Shown here: in pieces, positions 10,099-20,446 of the stretch
How positions within the stretch are numbered: position 1 is the stretch's first letter
How the letters are laid out: every line of letters begins with the position of its first letter
Assembly (NCBI RefSeq): GCF_002706795.1
Contig: NZ_CP017705.1
Span: 3,594,501-3,658,500, forward strand
DNA: 64,000 nt
Direction of reading: 5' to 3'
Source of the DNA: Brevibacillus laterosporus DSM 25
GTDB taxonomy: Bacteria > Bacillota > Bacilli > Brevibacillales > Brevibacillaceae
Position numbers and translations under genes: made by a program
Notes under the pieces: generated by a model
What the model saw: only the letters and a program-made list of their open reading frames with translations
Databases searched by the model: none
Told to the model about the DNA's origin: nothing

Positions 10099-10518
10099 TT
10101 GAAAATTTCGACTAAGGGACGCTACGGCTTAACTATTATGATGGAGCTAGCCACCCGTCATGGGGACGGGCCTATTTCATTGAAAAGCATTGCTCAGCGC
10201 CATGAATTATCTGAGCATTATTTAGAGCAGTTAATTGCTCCCCTGCGGAATGCAGGGTTGGTAAAAAGCATTCGAGGAGCTTATGGTGGCTATGTACTCT
10301 CCAAATCACCTGACGATATTACGTCGGGAGATATTTTGCGAGTGCTAGAAGGTCCAATTAGTCCTGTAGAGTTTGCAGAAGAAGAGGACCCAGCAAAGCG
10401 TTATCTATGGCTGCGCATTCGAGATAGTATAACGTCTGTAATTGACTCCACTACGCTGCGGGACCTCATCAATTATCAAGATGACGGACGCACTGATAAT
10501 TATATGTTCTACATTTAG
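10099..10518 (+). CDS. cymR: Rrf2-family regulator of cysteine metabolism CymR
   Basis: The 139-residue product is a winged-helix Rrf2 protein starting MKISTKGRYGLT. It contains the recognition-helix region LSEHYLEQLIAPLRNAGLVKSIRGAYGGY and ends YMFYI, nearly identical in pattern to B. subtilis CymR. CymR represses sulfur-uptake and cysteine-synthesis genes together with CysK. It lacks the three-cysteine iron-sulfur motif of IscR, as expected for CymR. TTG 10099 is chosen from the conserved protein start and from AGAGGAGAG upstream. It lies 29 bp before iscS, a standard pairing. Confidence 0.93.
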   Translation: MKISTKGRYGLTIMMELATRHGDGPISLKSIAQRHELSEHYLEQLIAPLRNAGLVKSIRGAYGGYVLSKSPDDITSGDILRVLEGPISPVEFAEEEDPAKRYLWLRIRDSITSVIDSTTLRDLINYQDDGRTDNYMFYI

Positions 10519-10547
10519 TGTTAGATTACAAAGTAGGGGATTAGAAC

Positions 10548-11690
10548 ATGAACTCATACGTATATTTGGATAATGCAGCAACGACTCCTGTTCATCCACA
10601 AGTGATACTGGCCATGCAACCATATTTCTCTGAGATTTATGGAAATCCATCCAGTATTCATGGGTTTGGTCGTGAAGCACGCAAAGCAATGGAAAAAGCA
10701 CGGGAAACAATTGCTGATTTTCTGGGGGCTGATCCCAGTCAAATCATTTTTACCAGCGGTGGTACGGAAGCTGATAATATGGCATTGATCGGTGGAGCGC
10801 TTGCTAATGAACAAAAAGGTAAGCATATCATTACAACTCAGATTGAGCATCATGCGGTATTACATGCTTGTGAGCATCTCGAACGAATGGGATTTGAAGT
10901 AACCTATTTACCAGTGGATGAATTGGGGATGGTCAGCTTAGATGATATAAAAAAAGCAATACGACCTGATACCATTTTAGTCTCCATTATGTATGGAAAC
11001 AATGAGGTAGGGACAATTCAACCTATCCAAGAAATAGGTAGCTTTTTGCAGGATCAAGGGATTCTGTTCCATTCAGATTGTGTACAAGCTTTTGGATTAT
11101 TGCGCATCAAGGCAAATGAGCTACCTGTGGATCTGATTTCTTTATCTGCCCATAAAATCAATGGACCAAAAGGTGTAGGTGCTTTGTGCATGGGACGTAA
11201 AATCACAATTACTCCATACTTACACGGGGGAGCACAAGAACGTAAGCGACGGGCAGGAACAGAAAATCTAGCTGGTATTGTTGGATTTGCTCAAGCAATC
11301 GAGCTCATACGCTCCGACCGTGAAGAGCGTCGCCAAAAATACTTAGATATGCGCCAAGCTATGCTACAGGCTTTTAGTGAAGCAGGTATTGCATTTGAGG
11401 TAAATGGTCATGATGAACAATTTTTGCCCCATATTTTAAATGTTAGCTTTCTAGGAGTAAATACTGAGACGATGCTGTTTAATCTAGATTTGGCGGGTAT
11501 TGCAGCAGCTAGTGGTTCTGCATGTACATCAGGCTCGTTAGAGGTATCTCATGTGCTGACAGCGATGAATTTGTCCAAGGAGCGATCAGATTCAGCTATT
11601 CGCTTTAGTTTTGGCATGACCAACACAAAAGAAGAAGTGATAGCAGCAGCTCAAAAAATTGTGCAGATTGTAAAGCGCTTAGTAAAATAA
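10548..11690 (+). CDS. iscS: Cysteine desulfurase (IscS/NifS family, YrvO)
   Basis: The 380-residue PLP enzyme takes sulfur from cysteine for tRNA thiolation and iron-sulfur clusters. Visible landmarks are YLDNAATTPV at the start, the PLP-binding lysine in SAHKINGPKGVGAL near residue 205, and the active-site cysteine loop ASGSACTSGSLEVSHVL near residue 325. In B. subtilis the partner mnmA follows directly; here it is absent and the gene is followed by a terminator and then recD2. The sulfur acceptor may therefore be encoded elsewhere. Confidence 0.94.
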   Translation: MNSYVYLDNAATTPVHPQVILAMQPYFSEIYGNPSSIHGFGREARKAMEKARETIADFLGADPSQIIFTSGGTEADNMALIGGALANEQKGKHIITTQIEHHAVLHACEHLERMGFEVTYLPVDELGMVSLDDIKKAIRPDTILVSIMYGNNEVGTIQPIQEIGSFLQDQGILFHSDCVQAFGLLRIKANELPVDLISLSAHKINGPKGVGALCMGRKITITPYLHGGAQERKRRAGTENLAGIVGFAQAIELIRSDREERRQKYLDMRQAMLQAFSEAGIAFEVNGHDEQFLPHILNVSFLGVNTETMLFNLDLAGIAAASGSACTSGSLEVSHVLTAMNLSKERSDSAIRFSFGMTNTKEEVIAAAQKIVQIVKRLVK

Positions 11691-11804
11691 AGTATAAATG
11701 TGCTTGTTGTTAAAGTCTTAGTTAGTTGTGAAAGGTTTGGAACGCTTGTTCGAATCAAGTTGTCAAAACCCTTTTCCTCAAAGTACAATAAAAGTAGCAC
11801 ACAT

Positions 11805-11836
11805 CCACTATCACACCGGATAGTGGAATTTTTTTT
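11805..11836 (+). terminator. Rho-independent terminator after iscS
   Basis: The 8-bp stem CCACTATC / GATAGTGG is followed by AATTTTTTTT. It separates cymR-iscS from recD2. Confidence 0.8.
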
Positions 11837-11948
11837 ACGATGGATGTTACTTACAGAAAATTTATCTGAAAAAAGTTCAACTAAGGCTTTGGTTGGCTCC
11901 AGAAGTCTTTCCAAAGTCAAGGTTTTTTAGAAAAGGAGGCGTACTACC

Positions 11949-14213
11949 GTGCAACAACAGGCCCTCCCGTTGTTTCGTGAGACCTACATTCGAGGACAAG
12001 TAAAACACGAAATATTTTATAACGAAGAGAACTGGTATGCCATCATTCGTTTTAAAGTGGAAGAGACAACGGAACCGATTAAAGATAAAGATGTCATTGT
12101 TGTAGGGCATTTTCCGCGTCCTCACGAGGATGAAACTTATACATTTTATGGTGAGTGGAAAGATCACCCGAAATATGGAAAGCAGTATGTAGCCGAACGC
12201 TACGAACGTGAAACACCAAAAACAAAATCAGGTATTGAAAAGTATTTAGCAAGTGGACTTTTTAGTGGAATTGGTAAGAAGCTGGCAAAGCGGATAGTGG
12301 AACATTTAGGGGTCGATGCACTTACCATCATTGCTGAAAACCCTGACGATCTGGCCGCCATTCCAGGTATCTCTCCCAAACGAGCTAAGCAGATCTATGA
12401 ATCAGTTCTAGAGCATCAATCATTAGAGCGTACCATGGTCTTCTTATACGAGTTTGGGATTGGTGTCCATTTAGCTTTACGTATTTATCAAGCGTATAAG
12501 CATAATACAATGACGGTATTGACAGAAACTCCATATAAGCTCATTGAAGATGTGCAGGGCATTGGTTTTAAACGTGCAGACGAAATCGCTCTGTCGACAG
12601 GAATTGCCGCATCTTCCCCGGAACGAGTGATGGCAGCGTGTCTGTATGTTTTGCAGGAAACAGGTTATAGTGAGGGACATGTTTATTTTCCTCATGAAGA
12701 ATTAATGGAGCGGGCTATTTCGCTATTAACAGAATGTGGTGGGCACGTTTTTGAGGTAGAAGATGTGCAGAGATCTATTGAACAATTAGTAATGGATAAC
12801 AAAGTGCATTGGGAAGAGGAGCGCGTTTACCTTCCATCCTTATTTTTTGCAGAGATTGGACTGGCCAAACGACTTCATTATTTTGCTTCAAGAGAGAATC
12901 CTGATAGCTATCCTGCTTCTGAGTTTTACCAAGCTATCGGAAAAGTGGAAGAAGAATTAGGGATTAGCTATGCTTCTAAACAACGAGAAGCAGTAGAAAA
13001 AGCAATGGATTCAGGATTAATGCTACTGACTGGGGGGCCTGGTACGGGAAAAACAACAGTCATTAGGGGAATTTGCCATGTTTTTGCAAATTTGCAGGGA
13101 ATTAGTTTGGACATGAAGAAATATGACACACAAGATAATCCCTTTCCCATTTTATTGGTAGCTCCTACTGGTAGGGCAGCAAAGCGTATGTCTGAGACGA
13201 CAGGATTACCAGCTATGACGATCCATCGTCTTCTTGGGTGGAAGGGAGAGAGCTTTGAGCATGATCAAGATAATCCCGTTCGGGGCAAAATGATTATTAT
13301 TGATGAGATGTCAATGGTGGATGTTTGGTTAGCTAACCAATTATTCCGCTGTCTCCCTAAGGACATAAATGTTGTAATGGTAGGCGACCCTGATCAATTG
13401 CCTTCTGTAGGCCCAGGCAATGTTTTGTTTGATATGCTGGAGTCAAATGTGATCCCGGTTGTCCAGTTGACAGATATTTATCGGCAGGCAGAAGAATCTT
13501 CTATTATTCAACTGGCTCATGACATTCGAGTGGGAAAAGTACCACAAGATTTACTTACTCCAACCCAAGATCGCAGATTTTTCACAACTTCGCCACAAAA
13601 TGTTGTTGATGTTGTGAAACAAATCTGCTCCAGTTCCGTAAATAAAGGATATACAGCAAAAGATATACAGGTTCTTGCCCCCGTGTACAAAGGAGTAGCC
13701 GGTGTTAACCACATCAATGAAGAGCTACAGCTTTTGTTCAACCCGCCTTCGGAACAGAAGCGAGAGGTAACATTTGGTGAAACGGTTTTTCGGGTAAAAG
13801 ACAAAGTACTTCAATTGGTAAATAATGCAGAAGAACAGGTATTCAACGGAGACATGGGAGAAGTTGTTGCCATTTTTCGTCCTACAGAAAATGAGGAGAA
13901 TGAAGAGCAATTGGTGGTGTCCTTTGAAGGACGAGAGGTTGTATACCGCCGTTCACAATATCACCAACTTACTCTGGCGTACTGTTGCTCGGTGCATAAA
14001 TCACAGGGTAGTGAATTTCCAATTGTTATTTTACCTTTAGTACGTAACTATTATCGAATGTTACGCAGAAAATTAATTTACACGGGTGTAACACGTAGCA
14101 AGTCATTTTTGCTAATGTGTGGTGATCCAGATGCTTTTCGCATTGCGGTGCAAAATGACGAGGAAGGGATTCGTTATAGCTACTTACAAGATCGGCTACG
14201 TTTGTACGGATAA
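11949..14213 (+). CDS. recD2: SF1B 5'-3' DNA helicase RecD2
   Basis: The 754-residue protein is a RecD2-type helicase, which in Bacillales works in DNA repair and fork maintenance without RecBC. It has the N-terminal OB-like extension, helix-hairpin-helix repeats (residues ~95-220), Walker A (GGPGTGKTT near residue 360), Walker B (IIIDEMSMVD) and the UvrD-like C-terminal helicase motifs ending with YTGVTRSK. The GTG start is supported by AAAAGGAGG upstream. Length is normal for the family. Confidence 0.94.
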   Translation: MQQQALPLFRETYIRGQVKHEIFYNEENWYAIIRFKVEETTEPIKDKDVIVVGHFPRPHEDETYTFYGEWKDHPKYGKQYVAERYERETPKTKSGIEKYLASGLFSGIGKKLAKRIVEHLGVDALTIIAENPDDLAAIPGISPKRAKQIYESVLEHQSLERTMVFLYEFGIGVHLALRIYQAYKHNTMTVLTETPYKLIEDVQGIGFKRADEIALSTGIAASSPERVMAACLYVLQETGYSEGHVYFPHEELMERAISLLTECGGHVFEVEDVQRSIEQLVMDNKVHWEEERVYLPSLFFAEIGLAKRLHYFASRENPDSYPASEFYQAIGKVEEELGISYASKQREAVEKAMDSGLMLLTGGPGTGKTTVIRGICHVFANLQGISLDMKKYDTQDNPFPILLVAPTGRAAKRMSETTGLPAMTIHRLLGWKGESFEHDQDNPVRGKMIIIDEMSMVDVWLANQLFRCLPKDINVVMVGDPDQLPSVGPGNVLFDMLESNVIPVVQLTDIYRQAEESSIIQLAHDIRVGKVPQDLLTPTQDRRFFTTSPQNVVDVVKQICSSSVNKGYTAKDIQVLAPVYKGVAGVNHINEELQLLFNPPSEQKREVTFGETVFRVKDKVLQLVNNAEEQVFNGDMGEVVAIFRPTENEENEEQLVVSFEGREVVYRRSQYHQLTLAYCCSVHKSQGSEFPIVILPLVRNYYRMLRRKLIYTGVTRSKSFLLMCGDPDAFRIAVQNDEEGIRYSYLQDRLRLYG

Positions 14214-14298
14214 AGGAAGGTATGGTTTAGGTGGAACAGTTTAGGTAGGATACAAGGGCATCTCAACTGTAATACTAACATAACGGGAGGAGATGCCC

Positions 14299-14799
14299 AT
14301 GAAGAGAGCATTGGACGTAGTAGGCTTACCAGTTTTGGCCATGAACAGCGGCGAAGAAATTGGGATTGTCCGAGATATCCTCTGTGATCTTCACTTGCAA
14401 GTCATTGGTCTGGTTTTGCAAGAAGCAGGCTGGTTCCAGCAGGGACGCTACATTAATTCCAACCATATCGGTACAATCGGGGACGATTTCATCATTGTAG
14501 AGGACAAGCATGTTGTGACCTCAATGCGCCATCTAGATACGAATCAAATGTTCTGCCTATTTACAGGTGAACATGCACTAAAAGGAAAACAAGTTGTAAC
14601 AAAGACCGGTGCTTGGCTGGGAAAAGTGGAAGATGTTTATTTTTCTGTTGACTGGGAAAGGATGGTAGGGTACGAGTTATCGGACGGTTGGATTGCCGAT
14701 ATTACCGAAGGGCGCAAGCGGATTATTGCAACGTCGCCTGTATCAATCGGAAACGAACACCTTATTATCCCCATGCACACCGGATTTAAGGCGCATTAG
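14299..14799 (+). CDS. PRC-barrel domain protein, YrrD-like
   Basis: The 166-residue product has two PRC-barrel-like halves, around residues 5-75 and 90-160, each with the G-x-E/W-x-G-x-V-x-D pattern (EEIGIVRDI and AWLGKVEDV). PRC barrels occur in RimM and photosynthetic reaction-centre H subunits and often bind RNA or protein. YrrD of B. subtilis lies in the same genomic region and its function is unknown. ATG 14299 lies a proper distance from GGGAGG; an ATG at 14293 is too close to it. Confidence 0.75.
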   Translation: MKRALDVVGLPVLAMNSGEEIGIVRDILCDLHLQVIGLVLQEAGWFQQGRYINSNHIGTIGDDFIIVEDKHVVTSMRHLDTNQMFCLFTGEHALKGKQVVTKTGAWLGKVEDVYFSVDWERMVGYELSDGWIADITEGRKRIIATSPVSIGNEHLIIPMHTGFKAH

Positions 14800-14819
14800 C
14801 GTTTAGGAGGTTATTATGC

Positions 14820-15017
14820 ATGATGACTTGCCCCAATTGTTCATCAAAAGATATTGGTAAAATTGGAACGAATCAGTACTACTGCTGGAATTGCTATGTT
14901 GAGATGAGCATGTCTGGAGATCAGATTTCTTCTATTTATCAGGTGGAAGAAGACGGTTCCTTGGAATCGTTAAATGACTTGTTCCTGGATGACCAAGAAC
15001 TAAGAGCACAAGCGTAA
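14820..15017 (+). CDS. Small zinc-ribbon protein, 65 aa
   Basis: The product begins MMTCPNCSS and carries a second CxxC (YYCWNCYVEM), together a four-cysteine zinc ribbon in the first 25 residues. The C-terminal half is acidic. GGAGG lies nine bases before the ATG. It is adjacent to the YrrD-like gene and probably co-transcribed with it. Function unknown. Confidence 0.7.
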   Translation: MMTCPNCSSKDIGKIGTNQYYCWNCYVEMSMSGDQISSIYQVEEDGSLESLNDLFLDDQELRAQA

Positions 15018-15059
15018 CACTTCAATCTTACCCCATGAGAATCTGAAGGAGGCTGCTTA

Positions 15060-15233
15060 ATGAGACGCGGAATTTTTCGAACTTTGATCATGAGTGGGAT
15101 CGTAGCTGCTATTGGATATTTGATGAGGTCTAAGCGGAGTCAAAAATTCTTTAGTGGGTGGGGAAAAATGAAATTTTCCCAGCGAGATATTCAAAGGCTA
15201 GGTCGTGTTCTGAAGCGTTCGTTTGCACGCTAA
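15060..15233 (+). CDS. Small basic membrane protein, 57 aa
   Basis: AAGGAGG precedes an ATG that opens a 57-codon frame. The product has one hydrophobic segment (FRTLIMSGIVAAIGYLM, residues ~6-22) and a strongly basic C-terminal half, so it is probably a single-pass membrane protein with a cytoplasmic basic tail. It is the third gene of a likely unit with the YrrD-like and zinc-ribbon genes. Family not recognised. Confidence 0.65.
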   Translation: MRRGIFRTLIMSGIVAAIGYLMRSKRSQKFFSGWGKMKFSQRDIQRLGRVLKRSFAR

Positions 15234-15302
15234 TCTTCTATTCAATCTGGAAATCACATTTGATAAGTGGCGGTAGACTTTTTTACCCATAGAAAAAACA
15301 AA

Positions 15303-15342
15303 GCAACCTGTTTCCCCTTCGTGGAACAGGTTGCTTTGTTTT
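15303..15342 (+). terminator. Rho-independent terminator, probably bidirectional
   Basis: Stem GCAACCTGTT / AACAGGTTGC with a short loop, a T run downstream and an A run upstream. Confidence 0.85.
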
Positions 15343-15430
15343 TTTGATTCAAATAACTAGCTTTTCCGCATCTTTCCTCTCTTTTTCGCACATCCTACCA
15401 AAAGGAGTTTTTAGATATGGGGGATATGCC

Positions 15431-16519
15431 ATGGAGCAACTGACAAAACAACCAACACCACAACAAAAACGTTATCGTTTTTATCATATTGCTGTATCTA
15501 TTATCTTATTGCTTATTATAGCCAATCTATTCGTGTTACTTCGACCTGCATTGAAACCTCTATATTTTTTGATTGAAGAGGTGACCATTCCATTTATTGC
15601 GGGACTAATTATTGCCTATCTACTTCATCCTGTTGTTACAAGTTTAGAAAAAAGGAAGGTACCGCGCTTGACCGCTCTCCTTTTGATTTATTTGGGGTTT
15701 GTACTACTAGTGGTCATTACTGTGATGAATGCTATTCCTGTTTTTACTAAACAACTGATAGAACTCTCAGACGATCTGCCACGTTTAACAAACTGGTACG
15801 AGACATGGATGCAAGAGTGGGAGGCTCATAAATACTTTTTGCCAGATAGCGTTCAGCATGGTGTAGATCGAGCTATCATTCAATCGCAGGAAAAAATGTC
15901 GCGGGATATTTCTTCGTTTGTTGATGGTGCAAAAAAAACGCTTGGAAAGGTGTTGGGATATGCGGTTGTTCCTTTTATTGCTTTTTATCTACTAAAAGAT
16001 ATGAAAGAAATTCATCGAGGTCTTATTTTATGGGTACCTCGTAAGTTCCGCCGCCAAACACAAGTAGCGTTGCGAGATATTAATGATTCGTTGGGAAAAT
16101 ATATTCACGGACAAATGGTTGTGTCTCTTATAGTAGGAGTGCTGATTTTTATTGGATATTGGGCAATTAAGATGCCCTATCCTTTTGTATTAGCTTGCTT
16201 TGTGGCTTTGACCAACATTATTCCTTTTATTGGACCCTTGATTGGGGCTGTTCCGGCGTTGTTGATTGCCCTTACGATTTCTACAAAACAAGCCTTGTTT
16301 GTTATAGGGATAAACTTAGCAATACAAATCATTGAGGGTAATATCATTTCGCCAAATATTGTAGGAAAAACACTCCATCTCCATCCCCTCACGATTATTT
16401 TTGCTTTGCTTGCCGGAGAAGCGATAGCTGGAGTGGTCGGGATGATCCTGGCGATACCTGTACTTGCAGTACTGAAAGTGATTATTCAGCGTATTATTTT
16501 GATTCGAACTCAAAGTTGA
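15431..16519 (+). CDS. AI-2E family membrane transporter
   Basis: The 362-residue protein has about eight transmembrane segments and the conserved C-terminal half of the AI-2E (UPF0118) family (PYPFVLACFVALTNIIPFIGPLIGAVPALLIAL, then IQIIEGNIISPNIVGKTLHLHP). Members export small molecules or exchange ions; most are uncharacterised, and the autoinducer role fits only some. B. subtilis has a homologue (yrrI) just upstream of alaS. ATG 15431 has GGGGGAT five bases upstream. Confidence 0.88.
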   Translation: MEQLTKQPTPQQKRYRFYHIAVSIILLLIIANLFVLLRPALKPLYFLIEEVTIPFIAGLIIAYLLHPVVTSLEKRKVPRLTALLLIYLGFVLLVVITVMNAIPVFTKQLIELSDDLPRLTNWYETWMQEWEAHKYFLPDSVQHGVDRAIIQSQEKMSRDISSFVDGAKKTLGKVLGYAVVPFIAFYLLKDMKEIHRGLILWVPRKFRRQTQVALRDINDSLGKYIHGQMVVSLIVGVLIFIGYWAIKMPYPFVLACFVALTNIIPFIGPLIGAVPALLIALTISTKQALFVIGINLAIQIIEGNIISPNIVGKTLHLHPLTIIFALLAGEAIAGVVGMILAIPVLAVLKVIIQRIILIRTQS

Positions 16520-16545
16520 CATTACTTAGAAAAAAACACTATAAT
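16516..16545 (+). promoter_or_regulatory. Promoter of the alaS T-box transcript
   Basis: TTGACA and TATAAT are separated by 18 bp, directly upstream of the T-box leader. Confidence 0.7.
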
Positions 16546-16551
16546 GACGTT

Positions 16552-16850
16552 GAAACGTTATTCAATGTAACCAATTATATAGCGACTAGATCGTTGATGG
16601 AACGAGTAGGTTGCACCCTTTTCAAAGAGAGGACGCTCCCCGGCTGAAAGAGCTTCCAAAAGAAGGACAACCGAAGGCTACTCCGAAGACCGGAAAAAAC
16701 CGGCGGCAGGACCCCGTTATGGTCATGAAAGCGACAGTTTCTCTCGTAGTCAAGCACGGTTCTTGTGTGTGAAGAATGAGAGTTCTGTAAGCAGGGTGGT
16801 ACCGCGAGACAATAGCTCTCGTCCCTGAGGGGATGAGGGCTTTTTTTATT
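16552..16850 (+). promoter_or_regulatory. T-box leader of alaS
   Basis: The T-box core AGGGTGGTACCGCG is at 16793-16806, followed by a terminator (CTCTCGTCCCTGAGGGGATGAG region and a T run near 16841). In stem I, GAGTAG near 16596 can pair with CTACTC, placing GCT (16677-16679), an Ala codon, at the specifier position. The specifier assignment is inferred from this fold and agrees with the downstream gene. Confidence 0.9.
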
Positions 16851-16950
16851 TGTCTGAAGTCAGCAATTGCATACAAAAACGATGGTGGGCCGAGTAAATA
16901 AACAGAAGTAGGTCATTACCTCGTGTTGAAAAATAAAGGAGGCAAACAGC

Positions 16951-19602
16951 ATGAAGAAGTTGACAGGTAATCAGGTTCGTCAAATGTATTTGGATTTCTT
17001 TGTGAGTAAAGGACATTGTATTGAACCAAGTGCATCTTTGGTACCGGTGGATGACCCATCTTTGTTGTGGATTAACAGTGGGGTAGCTACGCTAAAGAAA
17101 TATTTTGATGGTCGAATTATTCCTGATAACCCACGCATAACAAATGCACAAAAATCCATTCGTACAAACGACATTGAAAACGTAGGACGTACAGCGCGTC
17201 ATCATACCTTCTTTGAAATGCTAGGAAATTTCTCCATTGGGGATTATTTCAAAGTTGAATCCATTCATTGGGCGTGGGAGTTCTTGACAAGTCCTGAATG
17301 GATTGGTTTTGACCCAGAGAAATTGTCTGTTACAATCCATCCTGAAGATGATGAAGCATTTGAGATTTGGAATAAAGAAATTGGTGTACCAGAAGAGCGT
17401 ATCATTCGTTTAGAGGGTAACTTCTGGGATATCGGAGAAGGTCCGAGCGGTCCGAACACTGAGATTTTCTATGATCGCGGTGAATCATTTGGTAATGACC
17501 CAAGCGATCCAGAATTGTATCCGGGTGGAGAGAATGAACGTTATTTGGAAGTATGGAATCTAGTATTCTCCCAATTTAATCATAATCCTGATGGTACGTA
17601 TACTCCATTACCTAAGAAAAATATTGATACAGGTATGGGCTTGGAGCGCATGGTTTCTGTCATCCAAAATGTAGATAACAACTATGAAACAGACCTGTTG
17701 TTCCCGCTAATCGAACAGACTAGCAAAATTTCAGGTGTGTCTTATAAAACCAATGATGAGTTGGATGTAGCGCTAAAAGTAATTGCAGATCATGTGCGTA
17801 CGGTTACTTTTGCTATTGGCGATGGGGCCCTACCATCTAATGAAGGTCGTGGTTATGTATTACGTCGTCTGCTTCGCCGTGCTGTACGTATGGGTAAAAT
17901 GCTAGGCATTCAGAAGCCGTTCTTGTACACACTGACCAAAACAGTTGGCGATATGATGGGAGTGTTTTACCCAGAAGTGGTACAAAAACGTGACTTTATC
18001 GAACGTGTAATTCGTGCTGAGGAAGAACGTTTCCATGAAACATTGGAAGAAGGTCTGTCCATTTTAGAAGGTATGGTAAAAGCAACAAAGGCATCTGGTG
18101 GCAACCAGCTAAGTGGTCCGGATACCTTCAAGTTGTATGACACATATGGCTTCCCGATTGACTTGACAGAGGATTTTGCTATGGAGCATGGTCTTTCTGT
18201 TGACCGTGATGGTTTCGAACAAGCAATGGAAGAGCAACGTGAACGCGCTCGTGCTGCTCGTCAAGATGTAGACAGCATGCAGACGCAAGGTGGAGCATTG
18301 TCGGAATTAACAGTAGCAAGTGAATTTATCGGTTATACAACATTGTTTGCGGATGCTAAGGTAGAAGCCATTATTGTTAATAATCAACTTGTAAAAGAAG
18401 CTCAAGAGGGTGTTACCTGCCAAGTGGTCCTAGATCGCACACCTTTCTACGCTGAGAGTGGCGGGCAGATTAATGACGAGGGTACTTTGACTGCAGATAC
18501 TGTGAAAGCACGCGTATTAGATGTACAAAAAGGGCCTCATGGTCAAAATGTACATCAAGTACTAATTGAAGCGGGTACATTGCATGTAGGTGCTCAGGTT
18601 GCGGCTGAGGTAGACCAACAAGGACGTAACGCTACGATTAAAAACCATACAGCCACGCACTTGTTGCATCAAGCTCTAAAAGACGTTCTAGGAACACATG
18701 TAAATCAAGCAGGTTCTTTGGTATCTCCTGAGCGACTTCGCTTTGACTTTACACATATTAGTTCCATTACAGCAGAAGAGCTTGAACGTATCGAACAAAT
18801 CGTGAATGAACAAATTTGGAATAATTTACCTGTTAACATTACGAACATGAAGATTGCTGAGGCAAAAGAAATGGGCGCGATGGCACTATTCGGCGAGAAG
18901 TATGGGGACGTTGTGCGTGTAGTTAATGTTGAAGGCTATAGCATCGAGCTGTGCGGTGGTTGCCATGTAGGGAACACAGCTGAGATCGGTCTATTTAAAA
19001 TTTTGAGCGAGAGCGGTATCGGTGCCGGTACACGCCGTATTGAAGCAGTGACAGGTCGCGGTGCTTATCAATATTTAAATCAACAGTTAACTACACTTAA
19101 AGAAGTGGCACAAGCGGTCAAATCGCCACAGTTGCATGAGACTCCTACTCGTGTAGAGGGCGTGTTGGCTCAATTAAAAGAGACACAACGCGAAGCTGAA
19201 TCACTACGTACGAAATTGGGTAATATTGAGGCAGGGACTCTCACGGATCAGGTGCAAGAAATCAATGGTGTAAAACTCTTGGCTACTCAAGTATCCGCAA
19301 CGGATATGGATAACCTACGTGGTATGGTGGATGAGCTGAAAAATAAATTAGGCTCTGCAATTATTGTACTTGGTTCTGTAGAAGGCGATAAGGTAAACAT
19401 TGTAGCTGGTGTAACCAAAGACCTGATGGGCCAAGGATTCCATGCTGGTAAAATTGTCAAGGAAGTCGCTACCCGTTGTGGCGGTGGCGGTGGTGGTCGC
19501 CCTGATATGGCACAGGCTGGTGGGAAGGAACCTGCTAAATTAGGCGAAGCACTTTCTATTGTTGCAAGTGTAGTAGAAGGACAAGCGGTTGCAAATCAAT
19601 AG
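16951..19602 (+). CDS. alaS: Alanyl-tRNA synthetase
   Basis: The 883-residue enzyme charges tRNA-Ala. The class II catalytic domain is at the N-terminus (FVSKGH, then [31 protein letters not shown]). The editing domain has its zinc/active-site residues in [11 protein letters not shown] and CGGCHVG (near residues 565-675). The C-terminal glycine-rich DHHA1 domain ([16 protein letters not shown]) ends the protein. Length is normal. An alanine T-box controls it. Confidence 0.97.
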   Translation: MKKLTGNQVRQMYLDFFVSKGHCIEPSASLVPVDDPSLLWINSGVATLKKYFDGRIIPDNPRITNAQKSIRTNDIENVGRTARHHTFFEMLGNFSIGDYFKVESIHWAWEFLTSPEWIGFDPEKLSVTIHPEDDEAFEIWNKEIGVPEERIIRLEGNFWDIGEGPSGPNTEIFYDRGESFGNDPSDPELYPGGENERYLEVWNLVFSQFNHNPDGTYTPLPKKNIDTGMGLERMVSVIQNVDNNYETDLLFPLIEQTSKISGVSYKTNDELDVALKVIADHVRTVTFAIGDGALPSNEGRGYVLRRLLRRAVRMGKMLGIQKPFLYTLTKTVGDMMGVFYPEVVQKRDFIERVIRAEEERFHETLEEGLSILEGMVKATKASGGNQLSGPDTFKLYDTYGFPIDLTEDFAMEHGLSVDRDGFEQAMEEQRERARAARQDVDSMQTQGGALSELTVASEFIGYTTLFADAKVEAIIVNNQLVKEAQEGVTCQVVLDRTPFYAESGGQINDEGTLTADTVKARVLDVQKGPHGQNVHQVLIEAGTLHVGAQVAAEVDQQGRNATIKNHTATHLLHQALKDVLGTHVNQAGSLVSPERLRFDFTHISSITAEELERIEQIVNEQIWNNLPVNITNMKIAEAKEMGAMALFGEKYGDVVRVVNVEGYSIELCGGCHVGNTAEIGLFKILSESGIGAGTRRIEAVTGRGAYQYLNQQLTTLKEVAQAVKSPQLHETPTRVEGVLAQLKETQREAESLRTKLGNIEAGTLTDQVQEINGVKLLATQVSATDMDNLRGMVDELKNKLGSAIIVLGSVEGDKVNIVAGVTKDLMGQGFHAGKIVKEVATRCGGGGGGRPDMAQAGGKEPAKLGEALSIVASVVEGQAVANQ

Positions 19603-19638
19603 GTAAAACGTCTACAATATAGAGTAACAAGGTGAACT

Positions 19639-19729
19639 GGATTCATTCGCTGTGCGGGTGAATCCTTTGCCTTTCGGATAAACCCTAAAAATGAGTTACT
19701 CATTATGCTTATAATAGGCTCATTTTTAA
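19639..19729 (+). terminator. Two hairpins between alaS and ireB
   Basis: The first hairpin pairs GGATTCA with GTGAATCC (19639-19665). The second pairs AAAATGAG with CTCATTTTT (19688-19729) and ends in T residues. They could terminate alaS transcripts, but neither is a textbook terminator. Confidence 0.4.
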
Positions 19730-19749
19730 ATAAAGCGAGGTGTTAGGCT

Positions 19750-20010
19750 ATGTCTATGGACAATACCATGAAGTTTAGCGCTCCAAAGGAAGCAAGTGAA
19801 GCTGAAGTACGTGCTACTTTGGAAGAAGTATATAGCGCTCTACAAGAAAAAGGCTATAATCCAATTACGCAGATTGTAGGATATCTATTATCAGGAGATC
19901 CTGCATTTATTCCTCGCCATAACAATGCTCGCAGTTTAATTGGTAAAATTGAACGCGACAAGCTAATTGAAGAAATGGTGAAAGCTTACTTGTCACCAAA
20001 AGGTTCATAA
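19750..20010 (+). CDS. IreB family regulatory phosphoprotein (DUF965, YrzL)
   Basis: The 86-residue product matches the IreB/DUF965 family (MKFSAP at the start, [37 protein letters not shown] in the middle). In Enterococcus, IreB is a substrate of the IreK Ser/Thr kinase and affects cephalosporin resistance. The gene almost always sits between alaS and ruvX, as here. Phosphoacceptor threonines near the N-terminus are plausible but not certain. Confidence 0.9.
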   Translation: MSMDNTMKFSAPKEASEAEVRATLEEVYSALQEKGYNPITQIVGYLLSGDPAFIPRHNNARSLIGKIERDKLIEEMVKAYLSPKGS

Positions 20011-20027
20011 CTTCATAGGAGATAATT

Positions 20028-20441
20028 ATGCGAATACTTGGATTGGATGTGGGTGAAAAGACCATAGGCGTCGCAGTAAGCGACGAGCTAGGTTGGACCG
20101 CTCAAGGAATCGAAACGATTAGACGCTCGTCCAAAGAAAATGATTTTGGGCGTATCGAAGAATGGATTGCGACGTACCAAGTACAAGCACTGGTGGTTGG
20201 TCTGCCGAAGAATATGAACGGCACGATTGGCCCCAAGGGTGAATACTGTCAAGCTTTTGCTGAGCAACTGAAGGAGCGGACAGGATTACCCGTTCATCTC
20301 TGGGATGAGCGATTGACGACGATGGCAGCGGAGAAAATGTTAATCTCGGCTGATGTGAGTCGCCAAAAGCGAAAGAAAGTGATTGATAAAATGGCAGCCG
20401 TACTCATCCTTCAGGGGTATTTGGATGCTAATTCGAGGTGA
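20028..20441 (+). CDS. ruvX: Holliday junction resolvase-like nuclease RuvX (YqgF/YrrK)
   Basis: The 137-residue YqgF-family protein has an RNase H-like fold. It starts [19 protein letters not shown], with the first catalytic Asp in [15 protein letters not shown] and LWDERLTT supply further active-site residues. It is implicated in 16S rRNA 5'-end processing and junction resolution. It lies 17 bp after ireB, and its stop overlaps the ribosome binding site of the next gene. Confidence 0.94.
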   Translation: MRILGLDVGEKTIGVAVSDELGWTAQGIETIRRSSKENDFGRIEEWIATYQVQALVVGLPKNMNGTIGPKGEYCQAFAEQLKERTGLPVHLWDERLTTMAAEKMLISADVSRQKRKKVIDKMAAVLILQGYLDANSR

Positions 20442-20446
20442 AAACA

